Below, piece by piece: positions 29,755 to 38,710 of a stretch of DNA of 64,000 bases. Under the pieces are notes generated by a model. It searched no databases and was not told the DNA's origin. It was given only the letters and a program-made list of their open reading frames with translations. Within the stretch, counting starts at the first letter, position 1, and each line of letters opens with the position of its first letter. The DNA lies in NCBI GenBank assembly GCA_034520215.1, contig JAXHNR010000002.1, positions 963,308 to 1,027,307 of the forward strand, in the 5' to 3' direction. The translations under genes and the position numbers were made by a program. The stretch comes from Candidatus Krumholzibacteriota bacterium (lineage in GTDB: Bacteria > Krumholzibacteriota > Krumholzibacteriia > Krumholzibacteriales > WJIX01).

Positions 29755-30684
29755 TCAGTTACCGTTTTTCTGTGCCAGCCAGAGCCCCGTCAGGATTACC
29801 GCGCTGCCCGTGATAAAGAAAAGAGTGATCTCTTCGCCGTATAAGAACCAGCCGAATATCGCGGCCATAGGGGGGTTAAGATAAATAAACGAGGCAACTG
29901 ACGTAGCCGGCAGATACTTTAGTCCCGTGTTCCATATCCAGTACCCGGCTATTGTACAAAGAACGCTCAGGTGGGCAAGCGCGAGCCAGTGTGTTGAGTT
30001 CATTTCCGCTACAGCTCCGAAGAAATCACTGTCAGCCGCAAAAATAAAAGGGATAGTTCCTATTACAAGTGAAAGGCTGCTTATCATTGAAGGCGTATAA
30101 TGTTTGGTTAGTGATTTTCCGATTATTGTGTATAATGACCAGGATACAGGGGCAAGCCCGGTAATCAGCGCGTACGTCATTTCCGCGTTGGAAATATCAG
30201 TTACATTTCCAAGACCGATTCCTCCCCACATGACAACGAAGTACAGACCGGCAAATGCTATTACGACACCGATAATTCTCTTTAGAGGGACTTTCACCTT
30301 AAGCAGGATAACAGAAAAGATCATAGTAAAGAGGGGAGAAAGAGTCGTTATAAGGGCTGCCGCGCCGGGTTTGATTTCGCTTTGTCCCAGATAGAGGAAG
30401 ATATTGTATCCGGCAATTCCAAATCCTCCCATAGCGATTATCCTTACGGGGAATTTCTTCAGGATTTCGAGGGTTATTCTTCTCCTTTCTCTGCTGAAAG
30501 CCAGGTAAGCTGTGCAAATTAGGGAAACGGGAAAGAAACGGGCAAGCAGCAGTCCGGAAGGAGCGAAAAGTTCCCGAAGATGCATAATAGCCGTAAAGGA
30601 ATTAGACCAGAATACGAAGAGCAGGACGAGTAGAGATCTTACAACAGGCAGAGGTATTTGACCCTTTGAGGAATTATATGGCAT
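29755..30684 (-). CDS. EamA-family (DMT) transporter
   Basis: 309 residues, ten predicted membrane helices in two EamA repeats (about 12-150 and 165-300), with AALITTLSPLFTMIFSVILLK at the end of the first and VASFIYLNPPMAAIFGWFLYGE in the second. Family members export amino acids or other metabolites. It stands alone, divergent from the next gene. Confidence 0.88.
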   Translation of the reverse strand: MPYNSSKGQIPLPVVRSLLVLLFVFWSNSFTAIMHLRELFAPSGLLLARFFPVSLICTAYLAFSRERRRITLEILKKFPVRIIAMGGFGIAGYNIFLYLGQSEIKPGAAALITTLSPLFTMIFSVILLKVKVPLKRIIGVVIAFAGLYFVVMWGGIGLGNVTDISNAEMTYALITGLAPVSWSLYTIIGKSLTKHYTPSMISSLSLVIGTIPFIFAADSDFFGAVAEMNSTHWLALAHLSVLCTIAGYWIWNTGLKYLPATSVASFIYLNPPMAAIFGWFLYGEEITLFFITGSAVILTGLWLAQKNGN

Positions 30685-30807
30685 AACAGGAAACCTTTCG
30701 GAATTTTGTCATCATACTTGAAATCATAGTCAATTTTATGGTATAATAAAGCACAGCAGGGTCGATGATGCAACAACTTTGGATTTGCAACGGGAAAGGA
30801 AGTGATT

Positions 30808-31143
30808 ATGATGGTCAGGCGAGTTATTTTTGGCTTGGCAATGTTAGCCCTGTTAGCCCTGATGGTTTCCGCCTCAGAAGCTGCTGTCATCCGGGGGGTG
30901 AGGGGACGCAGACTTATGCGTCACCAGTATCTCATAAAACAATGGACAAATGATAAACTCGATGTTTACCATAAGCACGGTTTCCCCAGACATCGCTACA
31001 GAGTGTATGGTTACGGGCGTGTTAGAGAACACTGGAAATACTATAAACTTGGAATTGAATTTGTGTTTGACGATGAATCCCGGATTGTAAAAACAAGGCA
31101 TTTCTGGCCGGAGGACAGACGGGAAAGATTCAAGCGGTTTTAA
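30808..31143 (+). CDS. Small exported basic protein, unknown function
   Basis: 111 residues from ATG 30808, 6 nt after AAGGAA. Signal peptide (VIFGLAMLALLALMVSASEA), then a very basic, aromatic-rich mature part (KWTND.., HKHGFPRHRYRVYGYGRVREHWKYY, FWPEDRRERFKRF). It resembles small periplasmic proteins with a SmpA/OmlA-like GxPxxR turn, but I cannot name a family. A good terminator follows. Confidence 0.7.
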   Translation: MMVRRVIFGLAMLALLALMVSASEAAVIRGVRGRRLMRHQYLIKQWTNDKLDVYHKHGFPRHRYRVYGYGRVREHWKYYKLGIEFVFDDESRIVKTRHFWPEDRRERFKRF

Positions 31144-31208
31144 GTTCTGAGGAGGGGCAGGATTGTTTTGGGAGCGTGAAGTGGCATTAAGGTCACCTCA
31201 TCTGGGTT

Positions 31209-31254
31209 AAAAGGACGGAATTTTTTAAGTAAGTTAAAACATTTCGTCCTTTTT
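31209..31254 (+). terminator. Rho-independent terminator
   Basis: 12-bp stem (AAAAGGACGGAA with TTTCGTCCTTTT, one G-T pair) around a 21-nt AT-rich loop, ending in a T-run. About 65 nt after the small exported protein gene. Confidence 0.8.
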
Positions 31255-31316
31255 CCCTTTTTTTACATAAAGTATCATTCTACTGAGCACTTTTCACTAA
31301 AATAAAGTAAATAGGG

Positions 31317-31345
31317 TTGATAAATTCAGGTAAAGTTTATATATT
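31317..31345 (+). promoter_or_regulatory. Putative promoter of the lysine aminotransferase gene
   Basis: TTGATA (31317-31322), 17-nt spacer, TATATT (31340-31345). It lies between the preceding terminator and the ATG at 31425. Confidence 0.55.
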
Positions 31346-31424
31346 TGCAATGCTTAATTGCAGGCAGTGTAGCGTGAGCCCATAAATCGTTGTGCTTCAA
31401 TAAATTATAATTGAGAGGTGTCAG

Positions 31425-32765
31425 ATGAGTGATACAAGCTACGGTAAAGGTAAGAGGGTTTCACCTGAAGAGGTACACGATGTGCTAGATAAGCATATGC
31501 TGATCGACGGCTATCCCATAGTTTTTGATCTTGATAAGAGTCATGGAAGCTGGCTGGTGAACTCACTTGACGGTAAAGAGTATCTTGATTTTTTCACATT
31601 TTTTGCCTCCGGCGCTATTGGTCATAATCATCCTGGGCTTTTTGAGGATGATTTTTTAAATGAACTGACTAAAGTTGCGGTAAATAAGGTTTCTAACTCT
31701 GATTTATATACTACGCAAATGGCGGAGTTCGTAGAGACATTTTCAGAAATAGCGGCTCCTGATTATCTCCCTAACCTCTTCTTTGTAAGCGGCGGTGCAC
31801 TTGCCGTGGAAAATGCTCTAAAGGCGGCTTTTGACTGGAAAGTTCAGAAGAATAAAGAAAAGGGGATCGAAGGAGAAATAGGCCAGAAGGTAATTCACTT
31901 CAAGGAGGCTTTCCACGGCCGTACAGGATATACGATGTCCCTTACGAATACCGATCCTACTAAAATAAGATTCTTTCCTAAATTCGATTGGCCCCGGGTT
32001 GAGAATCCGAAAGTCAAATTCCCCCTCGAAGAGAATATTGATGAGATTAAAGCCGCGGAAAAACGGGCAATCGATTCAATCGAGAAGTTTGTGGCCGATG
32101 ACGCCGATGATATAGCAGCTATTATTATCGAGCCGATACAGGGCGAAGGCGGGGACAATCATTTCCGCCGAGAGTTCTTTCAGCAACTCAGAAGGATCGC
32201 TGATGATAATGAGATAATTTTGATCTTCGACGAAGTTCAGACCGGACTTGGTATTACAGGGAAAATGTGGGCGCATCAGCATTATGGCGTAAACCCCGAT
32301 ATTCTTGCTTTTGGAAAAAAGACTCAGGTGTGTGGAATAATGGCCGGCAACCGGCTTAATGAAGTTGACGGAGTTTTTAAGGTTTCCGGCAGAATTAATT
32401 CTACTTGGGGCGGTAACATTGTGGATATGTACAGAGCCAAAAGGATTTTGGAAGTCATAGAACAAGATAAACTTGTGGAAAATGCTTCTAAAATGGGTAC
32501 TTTGCTTCAGAAGGGTTTAGAAAAGGTTCAGTCTGAAAACCCGAATGTAATCTTAAACGCGAGGGGACTCGGGCTGTTTTGCGCTTTTGATCTTAAAGAC
32601 GGCGAGACGAGAGATAAGGTGGTTGATAAGCTGTTCGAGAAAGGTCTGTTTATTCTAAAATGCGGACCGTCTACGATAAGATTCCGTCCTCCGCTCAACG
32701 TAAGTGAGGAAGAAATTGATAAGGCGTTAGAGATTCTCGCGGCCACAATAGAGGATATAAAATAA
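31425..32765 (+). CDS. lat: L-lysine 6-transaminase
   Basis: 446 residues, class III PLP aminotransferase. The segments LDFFTFFASGAIGHNHPGL, FVSGGALAVENALKAAFDWK, FKEAFHGRTGYTMSLTNTDP and IFDEVQTGLGITGKMW are typical of lysine 6-aminotransferase (Lat) rather than of ornithine or GABA aminotransferases. The PLP lysine is in AFGKKTQVCG. It moves the epsilon-amino group of lysine to 2-oxoglutarate, giving the semialdehyde that cyclises to piperideine-6-carboxylate. Its own promoter and terminator make it monocistronic; no piperideine-6-carboxylate dehydrogenase is adjacent. Family certain, specificity likely. Confidence 0.9.
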   Translation: MSDTSYGKGKRVSPEEVHDVLDKHMLIDGYPIVFDLDKSHGSWLVNSLDGKEYLDFFTFFASGAIGHNHPGLFEDDFLNELTKVAVNKVSNSDLYTTQMAEFVETFSEIAAPDYLPNLFFVSGGALAVENALKAAFDWKVQKNKEKGIEGEIGQKVIHFKEAFHGRTGYTMSLTNTDPTKIRFFPKFDWPRVENPKVKFPLEENIDEIKAAEKRAIDSIEKFVADDADDIAAIIIEPIQGEGGDNHFRREFFQQLRRIADDNEIILIFDEVQTGLGITGKMWAHQHYGVNPDILAFGKKTQVCGIMAGNRLNEVDGVFKVSGRINSTWGGNIVDMYRAKRILEVIEQDKLVENASKMGTLLQKGLEKVQSENPNVILNARGLGLFCAFDLKDGETRDKVVDKLFEKGLFILKCGPSTIRFRPPLNVSEEEIDKALEILAATIEDIK

Positions 32766-32869
32766 CAAAGGATTCGCGTTTATGTTCTTTCCTTGTTGTA
32801 TCAATTCTAGCGGGGTTTAATAAGCCGCGCTTATCGATTGATTGTCTCGAGAAAAATTATAAAGCTCTG

Positions 32870-32897
32870 AAGCCTCCCTGCCGGGGGGCTTTTTTTA
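32870..32897. terminator. Compact, probably bidirectional terminator
   Basis: 9-bp GC-rich stem (32870-32878 with 32883-32891), 4-nt loop, followed by T7 on + . On the minus strand it starts directly after the fmdB stop codon, although the A-rich left flank gives only a weak T-tract there. It serves lat from the left. Confidence 0.85.
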
Positions 32898-33215
32898 TTT
32901 TAATTCAGTTTTCTTTGTTGAATTATCCGGTTTAGTCTCTTTAGCTGCTTCTTTAGCTGATTCTTCAGATCCCTTTTCTTCTTTTCTTTTTCCAGCTCCC
33001 TGCTCTTTTTCCTCTTTTTCCTTTTTTGAGAAATCTTCATCTCTGTAGTCTGTTTTATAGAATCCTGAACCTTTAAGGATATGGTTAACAGGATGGATAA
33101 CTCTATATATTTTGCCTCGGCATTTGGGGCAGCGTTTTTTTGGAGTATCGGAAATATTCTGGAAAACCTCAAATTCATTACCGCATTTATCGCAGGCGTA
33201 ATGGTATGTCGGCAT
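32895..33215 (-). CDS. FmdB-family zinc-ribbon protein
   Basis: 106 residues. The first 50 hold the FmdB zinc ribbon: MPTYHYACDKCGNEFE, then RCPKCRG, two CxxC knuckles. The rest is a Lys/Glu-rich tail with no structure visible, much like the tail on the bS16 protein of this genome. The family is described as putative regulatory protein; function unproven. Confidence 0.88.
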   Translation of the reverse strand: MPTYHYACDKCGNEFEVFQNISDTPKKRCPKCRGKIYRVIHPVNHILKGSGFYKTDYRDEDFSKKEKEEKEQGAGKRKEEKGSEESAKEAAKETKPDNSTKKTELK

Positions 33216-33819
33216 ATTTTATACCCCTCTCTCTTCCGAGGTTATTATAGCAAGGGACTGAGTTTAAAAAATATAACAGACAAGTGTGAAATCAAGCGAA
33301 ATTTTTTAGGGAGATATCACCTGACAGTTTGGCAATTCCAGTTCTACCGTGAATTTAAAAATGCCGACCGCCGAATTTTAAAAAAATCTATAAAAACCGC
33401 GGCGCATCAAAACCATTTCCTATCCCAGGACATTCCTCGAAATCAGGGCAATATTTTAGTAACGGCATAACTATCAAGTAATTACCCATATTGATAAGTG
33501 CAATTGATATTTAGTTTCTATCCGGCTATTGGTATTGTCAAAAACGCCGTCTATTTCCCCTGCGAGGAAATAGCGTCTCCCGCTCTCAGACTCGCTCTTT
33601 CCCATTTCCTTGGGGGAAATGGGAAAACCATGCCCGCTCGTCTTCCGAGAGGGTTTTGAAATACCAATAGCCGGATATACAAAGGAATGTTAAAAATTGG
33701 GGGAACTCCAATTTCCTATCCCGCTTGTAAAATTCAGCTGCAGGGTATATTATTAATAGGCAGAATTGCCGCGGAGTGTTTTATGTTGACGCAAAAGGCG
33801 GTTTCAGACGGAGTTAACA
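33216..33819. other. Intergenic region carrying a palindromic element
   Basis: About 600 bp between fmdB (-) and the DUF2905 gene (+). 33216-33518 is AT-rich without a credible ORF. 33519-33677 is a strongly palindromic repeat (listed separately). 33678-33819 again has no credible gene. Confidence 0.6.
33519..33677. mobile_element. MITE-like palindromic element with internal hairpins
   Basis: 159 bp bounded by perfect 18-bp inverted repeats (33519-33536 and 33660-33677; outer bases TATCCGGCTATTGGTATT). The pairing continues imperfectly for about 8 bp (TCAAAA with TTTTGA). Inside are two perfect hairpins: CTATTTCC/GGAAATAG around 33551-33573, and a 12-bp stem TTTCCCATTTCC/GGAAATGGGAAA around 33598-33626. 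No ORF. It looks like a non-autonomous mobile unit or a REP/BIME-like repeat. A structured RNA is the alternative. Only one copy is in this window. Confidence 0.6.
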
Positions 33820-34020
33820 ATGCGAAAAGTGCTAATTTACACCGGTCTGGTAATAATTGGAGCCGGCATTTTATGGCCTTGGATCAGCAGGATACCAATA
33901 GTTAGGTTTCCGGGGGATATTGTTATTAACAGGCCGGGCGTCAGGATTATTATTCCGATAACAACAATGGTGCTGCTGAGTGTTCTTCTTTCTCTGATCC
34001 TTTGGCTTATCAGGAGATAG
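33820..34020 (+). CDS. DUF2905-family small membrane protein
   Basis: 66 residues: two membrane helices (about 5-20 and 45-63) around the family core IPIVRFPGDIVINRPGVRIIIPI (RLPGDI-type signature). ATG 33820. The family is widespread and often lies near ruvB, queA and tgt; here it is 16 kb away from them. Function unknown. Confidence 0.88.
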   Translation: MRKVLIYTGLVIIGAGILWPWISRIPIVRFPGDIVINRPGVRIIIPITTMVLLSVLLSLILWLIRR

Positions 34021-34087
34021 CGCTGCAAGCCGGCTTAAGTCCGTCTTAAAACAGTTTTGTTTCTATGCTGAGCTATACGATTTTTCT

Positions 34088-34282
34088 TTGGGGGTGCAAA
34101 TAGTATTCAAACCTATAGGGGTTATTCATTCAGAATTTAAGAGTCCCGAGGGAACACCTCTTCTCGATATTAAACCCTATGTCCCCGGTTTTGACAACAG
34201 GGAAAAAGTAAGAATCGGGTGGCTGGACAGGAAAATCCACAGGCTCAAAGATACAACCGATGACGGAGGATTTTCTTTATGA
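34088..34282 (+). pseudogene. Internally deleted TrmO/TsaA-like tRNA methyltransferase
   Basis: 64 residues. The start matches the N terminus of TrmO (FKPIGVIHSEFKSPEGTP) and the next residues match its C-terminal strand (LLDIKPYVPGFDN). The roughly 80-100 residues that normally lie between, including the SAM-binding TRSPxRPNPIG core, are absent. In full-length proteins both junction sites read GTP (EGTP at the start, DGTP before LLDIKPY), so the deletion probably joined two GTP-encoding stretches in frame. It cannot be an active methyltransferase. Start TTG 34088 or GTG 34094. It could be a real deletion or an assembly collapse. Confidence 0.75.
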
Positions 34283-34360
34283 CATAATGATAAATATTTA
34301 TTTAGATCGGAGTAAGCTGATCTGAGGGAATGAAGCGGCTGGAAGCAAAAGGGGTCTTTT

Positions 34361-35401
34361 GTGGAGCATTTTGATGTTATAATATTAGGAGCCGGTCCCG
34401 CCGGGCTTAAATGTGCTGAACTTCTCGGAGGAACGGACCTTAAAGTAGCCATTTACGAAAAATCTCAAGTAGTGGGGCCGAAGGAATGCGCGGGCGGTAT
34501 TACATCGATTTTTGACATACCCGATGATCTTCTGAGGGAAGCTGTTTCTTTTACCAGGCATCACGTAGTTCTGAACGGAAAAAGGTTTGTTATTGAACCC
34601 GATGATCCCCTGAGGATAATTGACAGGACTGCTCTTGGGGAGTTTCAGCTTGGATTGCTCGAGGGTTATAGTAACGTAAAGGTTAAAACCGGCACGAGAG
34701 TAGTCCGGATTGTAAAAGGTGCCGATACTAATTCAATCGATGAGAATCAATACCATGAAAGAGGTGGATATATTGTTACTTCAGACGGAGAAAGGGCTGG
34801 TTTTGATTTTCTTGTCGGAGCGGACGGCTCTCAATCGTTAACCAGGAAGTTTCTCGGTCTTGAAAACAGGTATTATATTGGAGCTCATTATAGAATCCCT
34901 TTTGTTTTCGACAGGGTCTTGTGGTATTTGAATCCTGAAAAACTGGGCCTGGGATATTGCTGGATTTTCCCCCATTCCAAGTTTACATCCTGCGGGGTTT
35001 ATTACGACCCTGACCGTGTTTCTTATTCCAATTCAAGGAAAGTTCTTTGCGATATGCTTGACGAATACGGGTTGGATTACAGGGGGAAACAATTAAAGGC
35101 GTTCCCCGTAAATTGCCTCTACAGCGGTTTTAAATTCGATAATATCTATCTATGCGGAGACGCCGCGGGGCTTGCTTTCCCACTTACCGGAGAGGGAATA
35201 TCAACGGCGTTTGTGAGCGGAGCTCACGCGGCTCGGAATATTCTTGGGGTGCGGGATAGATGCGGGAAATTTGAATTTATTTTACAAAGAAAGAAGAAAG
35301 AACACTTTCTTATGGAGTTTAATCTGATAAAGAACCACTATATACAATCTCTGCTTTTCAGATTATACATTTACTCGTTAAGAGTTAAGCTTCCGAAGTA
35401 A
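34361..35401 (+). CDS. Geranylgeranyl-reductase-family flavoprotein
   Basis: 346 residues. N-terminal FAD-binding ILGAGPAGLKCAELL, then ECAGGI and the second FAD motif LCGDAAGLAFPLTGEGISTAF, with FLVGADGSQSLTRKFL between. Members reduce isoprenoid chains of lipids, quinones or chlorophyll; the substrate here is unknown. GTG start after AAAGGGG. No isoprenoid genes lie beside it. Confidence 0.85.
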   Translation: MEHFDVIILGAGPAGLKCAELLGGTDLKVAIYEKSQVVGPKECAGGITSIFDIPDDLLREAVSFTRHHVVLNGKRFVIEPDDPLRIIDRTALGEFQLGLLEGYSNVKVKTGTRVVRIVKGADTNSIDENQYHERGGYIVTSDGERAGFDFLVGADGSQSLTRKFLGLENRYYIGAHYRIPFVFDRVLWYLNPEKLGLGYCWIFPHSKFTSCGVYYDPDRVSYSNSRKVLCDMLDEYGLDYRGKQLKAFPVNCLYSGFKFDNIYLCGDAAGLAFPLTGEGISTAFVSGAHAARNILGVRDRCGKFEFILQRKKKEHFLMEFNLIKNHYIQSLLFRLYIYSLRVKLPK

Positions 35402-35597
35402 TCAAAGTTACGGCTTTATTGTTAAGAGACGGGTTGCCCCCGAGTTTCTTTTATCCCGGTTTCATGTTAAATATAGTTTATTCTGAGATTATATTTTTTT
35501 AATTTACCTGAGTTGAAAAAAATGAGTTGCTCAGAGGGAAAAAATTTCAAGAACAGGAAATTTTATGTTAAATTCAAAAAATAAGGAGACAGGAAAA

Positions 35598-36326
35598 ATG
35601 GAACAAAAACTCACTGATTCCGGTAAAAAGTTTCTTATACTGGCCGTTTTTGCTGTAGCCATGGGAGCTTTTGAGGCAATAGTAGTTATATATCTCAGGA
35701 GAATCTACTACCCCGAAGGGTTTGAATTTCCATTGAAGCTGTTTTCCTCCAAGATGCTTTCGATTGAGTTATTAAGGGAGTTTTCAACGATCCTGATGAT
35801 TGTCTCCGTAGCCTTTTTATCGGCCCGAGACGCCCTTAAACGGCTGGCGTGGTTTTTATATATTTTCGCGGTATGGGATATATTTTATTATTTGTTTCTC
35901 AAAATGTTAATTGGATGGCCCCCTTCCATTCTTACATGGGACATTCTTTTTCTGATTCCGGTAACATGGACCGGTCCCGTGCTGGCTCCTGTTATTTGCT
36001 CAATAACAATGATATTTATGACAATTTGTATTATTTATCCTCAGGATAGAGGGTATAGAGTCAGGATGACCGGTCTGGAGTGGTTGTTTGTTATTTCCGG
36101 CGCCTTTATGATATTATGGTCATTTATGAAAGATTATCTGCTTATTATAGTCCGGGGCGGATTCTGGAGAGATTTTTTGAACATAGCGGAAAACAGCGAA
36201 TTCAGACTGGCCGTTTCAGGGTTTATCCCCTCAAGTTTCAGTTGGTACACGTTTGCCGCCGGGGAAATTTTAATCTTGGCCGGTCTGTTTTTACTGCTGA
36301 GACGGTCACTGAGGGTAAGCGCGTAA
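35598..36326 (+). CDS. Integral membrane protein, unknown family
   Basis: 242 residues from ATG 35598, which follows AAGGAG; an upstream ATG at 35565 lacks such a site. Six to seven hydrophobic segments (about 12-32, 58-76, 85-105, 115-150, 162-180, 215-235). I do not recognise a domain. The segment GWPPSILTWDILFLIPVTWTGPV is the most distinctive part. No close neighbours to suggest a role. Confidence 0.75.
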   Translation: MEQKLTDSGKKFLILAVFAVAMGAFEAIVVIYLRRIYYPEGFEFPLKLFSSKMLSIELLREFSTILMIVSVAFLSARDALKRLAWFLYIFAVWDIFYYLFLKMLIGWPPSILTWDILFLIPVTWTGPVLAPVICSITMIFMTICIIYPQDRGYRVRMTGLEWLFVISGAFMILWSFMKDYLLIIVRGGFWRDFLNIAENSEFRLAVSGFIPSSFSWYTFAAGEILILAGLFLLLRRSLRVSA

Positions 36327-36461
36327 TAATTGTTAAGCGGAATCAGAGATTATTGTTGTTCAACCCCTAAAGCTGTTATAGGATTCGTAGCTGTATTATG
36401 CCGGTAAATAAATGGCTGCGGGGAGGGCTCAGCTATTAATTAAATACGGGAGCAGAGAGCA

Positions 36462-37142
36462 ATGCGGGAGGGTTACCCTTTATCAGTTGACGGATGGTTT
36501 TCATTCGCACTGAATACAATCACAAAAAGAGCTTCGGATGTTTACAGGGGAGTAGTTGTTTTACTAGGTTATCAGATCCTTTTATACCTGGTAGGGTTTA
36601 TGCCCGGCGGGGTATTTTTAACCCTTTTGCTTCAGCTGTCCGCGGGGTTTGTTTTATCGGCCGGCTGGCTCAACTACTGCCTGAGAATTGTAAGAGGCCA
36701 GAAGGTGACAACAGCTGTAATACTTGACGCTTTCGGCAGGTTCAGGGATGTATGGATTGTCTCTGTACTTCTTTCCGTTTTTACATTTGCAGGCGCGATC
36801 TTTTTTATAATCCCGGGGATCTATATTATGGTCAGGTATGGTCTTTCTATCCTCGTGGTTCTGGATAAGAAAAAGCCACCTGTAAGTTCTTTTGAATCAA
36901 GCAGCGCTATTACCGAGGGACACAGATGGCAGCTTGCCGTTTTATACATAATTACGGGTGGACTGTATTTTATGGCGGCCTTTCCAGTTCTTTCCGGACA
37001 TCAGCAAATCGGGATGGTTACCCTGTTTGTATACAATATTGTAATTACCCCGCTTATTTCGATGACTCTAGCTTCAGCTTATGACAGTCTTGTATATGCT
37101 TATGAGTATTCAGGAAATGAATATTCAGAATTAAATCATTAG
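36462..37142 (+). CDS. Polytopic membrane protein (YciC/DUF975-like)
   Basis: 226 residues with four to six membrane helices and the segment AGAIFFIIPGIYIMVRYGLSILVVLD, which resembles the FxIPGIyl-R motif of DUF975, YciC and glycerophosphodiesterase membrane domains. SSAITEGHRWQLAV also fits that group. Function unknown. It is followed by the YigZ gene 30 nt downstream. Confidence 0.7.
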   Translation: MREGYPLSVDGWFSFALNTITKRASDVYRGVVVLLGYQILLYLVGFMPGGVFLTLLLQLSAGFVLSAGWLNYCLRIVRGQKVTTAVILDAFGRFRDVWIVSVLLSVFTFAGAIFFIIPGIYIMVRYGLSILVVLDKKKPPVSSFESSSAITEGHRWQLAVLYIITGGLYFMAAFPVLSGHQQIGMVTLFVYNIVITPLISMTLASAYDSLVYAYEYSGNEYSELNH

Positions 37143-37172
37143 TAAAGCCTGGATGGTTGGTGATTACTTATA

Positions 37173-37775
37173 GTGAATGAGAATTATCTGATCCCCGACG
37201 GTGTCGGCAGAGCTGAGATCGTAAGAAAGAGGTCCAGGTTTATAGCAGAGGCGGTTTCTGTATCGTCCTCAGAAGATGCCAGGGCAAAGATAAAAAATAA
37301 GAGGGAAGAACATCCTCAATGCAGCCATGTAGTGTACGCTTTTATATCAGGCGATCCTCATACTGAAGCGGGTGGTATGAGTGATGACGGAGAACCCTCC
37401 GGAACGGCGGGAAAGCCCGTTATGGACGTTGTCAAAGGAAGTGGTATATTCAATGTTCTAGTCACAGTAGTTAGGTATTTTGGCGGTACCAAGCTGGGCA
37501 CCGGGGGACTTGTGAGCGCCTATTCAGAATCCGCGAAAAGGGCGATAGATGAACTTCCCGTAGTTAAGTTCGTTTGCCGAACTTCCTTTTCTATTAAAGT
37601 ACCTTATAATCTCTACGAGAAGGTGGCGATGATAATTAAAGGGGCGGGGGGGAAAATTGAGAAAAAGGATTTTACTGATATAATAGCTATAACAGGAACT
37701 GTGCCCGAACCAAATCTTAAGAGCTGTAACGCCGAATTAAAGAATATATCGGAAGGAAATATATTTATTCAGTGA
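37173..37775 (+). CDS. YigZ/IMPACT-family protein
   Basis: 200 residues: N-terminal IMPACT domain with SRFIAEA, SHVVYAF, SDDGEPSGTAGKPV and VVRYFGGTKLGTGGL, the family core, plus the C-terminal DUF1949 ferredoxin-like domain. GTG start. The bacterial function is not settled; eukaryotic IMPACT regulates GCN2. Confidence 0.92.
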   Translation: MNENYLIPDGVGRAEIVRKRSRFIAEAVSVSSSEDARAKIKNKREEHPQCSHVVYAFISGDPHTEAGGMSDDGEPSGTAGKPVMDVVKGSGIFNVLVTVVRYFGGTKLGTGGLVSAYSESAKRAIDELPVVKFVCRTSFSIKVPYNLYEKVAMIIKGAGGKIEKKDFTDIIAITGTVPEPNLKSCNAELKNISEGNIFIQ

Positions 37776-37848
37776 TTTGTGTTAGTAAATATATTATTTT
37801 TTTTCTCCGATAACAATTCAGATGGTTGTTGATAAGTGAGGAGAGTAT

Positions 37849-38538
37849 ATGGAACAGGCTAATGAAGCATTTACAGTAATGCTTATTATAGCTAACTGTA
37901 TTTTTTCATACAGGGGTTTTAGATCAAGACTCTTTTTCGACAAGCATATATTCTGGGTAAGGAAAGTGCTGCGGGATCGACAGATTTTTAGAATACTGAC
38001 ATCGGGGTTTCTTCACGCCGGGTGGGGGCACCTGTTATTTAATATGTTTGCTCTCTATTCATTCAGTATTGGCGTAGGAACAGTATTCGGTTTTGGAAAG
38101 TATATAATAATCTATTTCGTAAGCTTGACAGCGGGAAACCTGCTGGCCCTTTTTATACATAGAAGGGATCCCGAATACAGGGCTCTCGGGGCTTCGGGGG
38201 CTGTGTGCGGAGTGATATTTTCGAGTATCCTGCTTTTTCCAGACAGTTCGATCTATTTACTTTTTCTCCCGATAGGAATACCTTCATGGCTCTTCGGTAT
38301 CGGGTTTGTCCTGATATCGATTTACGGGATTAAATCCAGGTTCGGGAATATAGGGCATGAAGCTCACCTGGGAGGCGCAATTGCCGGAGTTGTTGTATCG
38401 ATATTAATAGATCCCCGGCTTGCTTCAAACAACCCGGCGCTCGTTGTGCTCCTCCTTCTTCCAATATTACTTTTTCTCATTTTTGTTGTAAAATTCCCGG
38501 GGCTTATCGGACTGGATGATAGACGGAAAATTGAATAA
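37849..38538 (+). CDS. Rhomboid-family intramembrane serine protease
   Basis: 229 residues, six membrane helices. Catalytic Ser in GASGAVCG (helix 4), catalytic His in HEAHLGGAIAG (helix 6), and the HAGWGHLLFNMFALYSFS segment with the conserved His-Asn. The dyad is complete, so it should be active. Substrates unknown. GAGGAG before the ATG. Confidence 0.93.
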   Translation: MEQANEAFTVMLIIANCIFSYRGFRSRLFFDKHIFWVRKVLRDRQIFRILTSGFLHAGWGHLLFNMFALYSFSIGVGTVFGFGKYIIIYFVSLTAGNLLALFIHRRDPEYRALGASGAVCGVIFSSILLFPDSSIYLLFLPIGIPSWLFGIGFVLISIYGIKSRFGNIGHEAHLGGAIAGVVVSILIDPRLASNNPALVVLLLLPILLFLIFVVKFPGLIGLDDRRKIE

Positions 38539-38710
38539 GTGAAACTCGCGTTTGTGGATACCATCGCGGAATACAAAAATTATTTCGTTTATTGAGGGCT
38601 TTGCGAATATGAGTAACAATGAAATAAAGAGAGAACTGGGAACTCTAATTTTCAGCAGATAACTTAGAGCAGTGGCGGAATATTATTTCTTCCGCGGAGG
38701 TTTTTCGAAG

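Noticed and set aside
33081-33470. A plus-strand gene overlapping fmdB
   Set aside because: Antisense to the zinc-ribbon gene over a third of its length, no ribosome-binding site and no recognisable motif.
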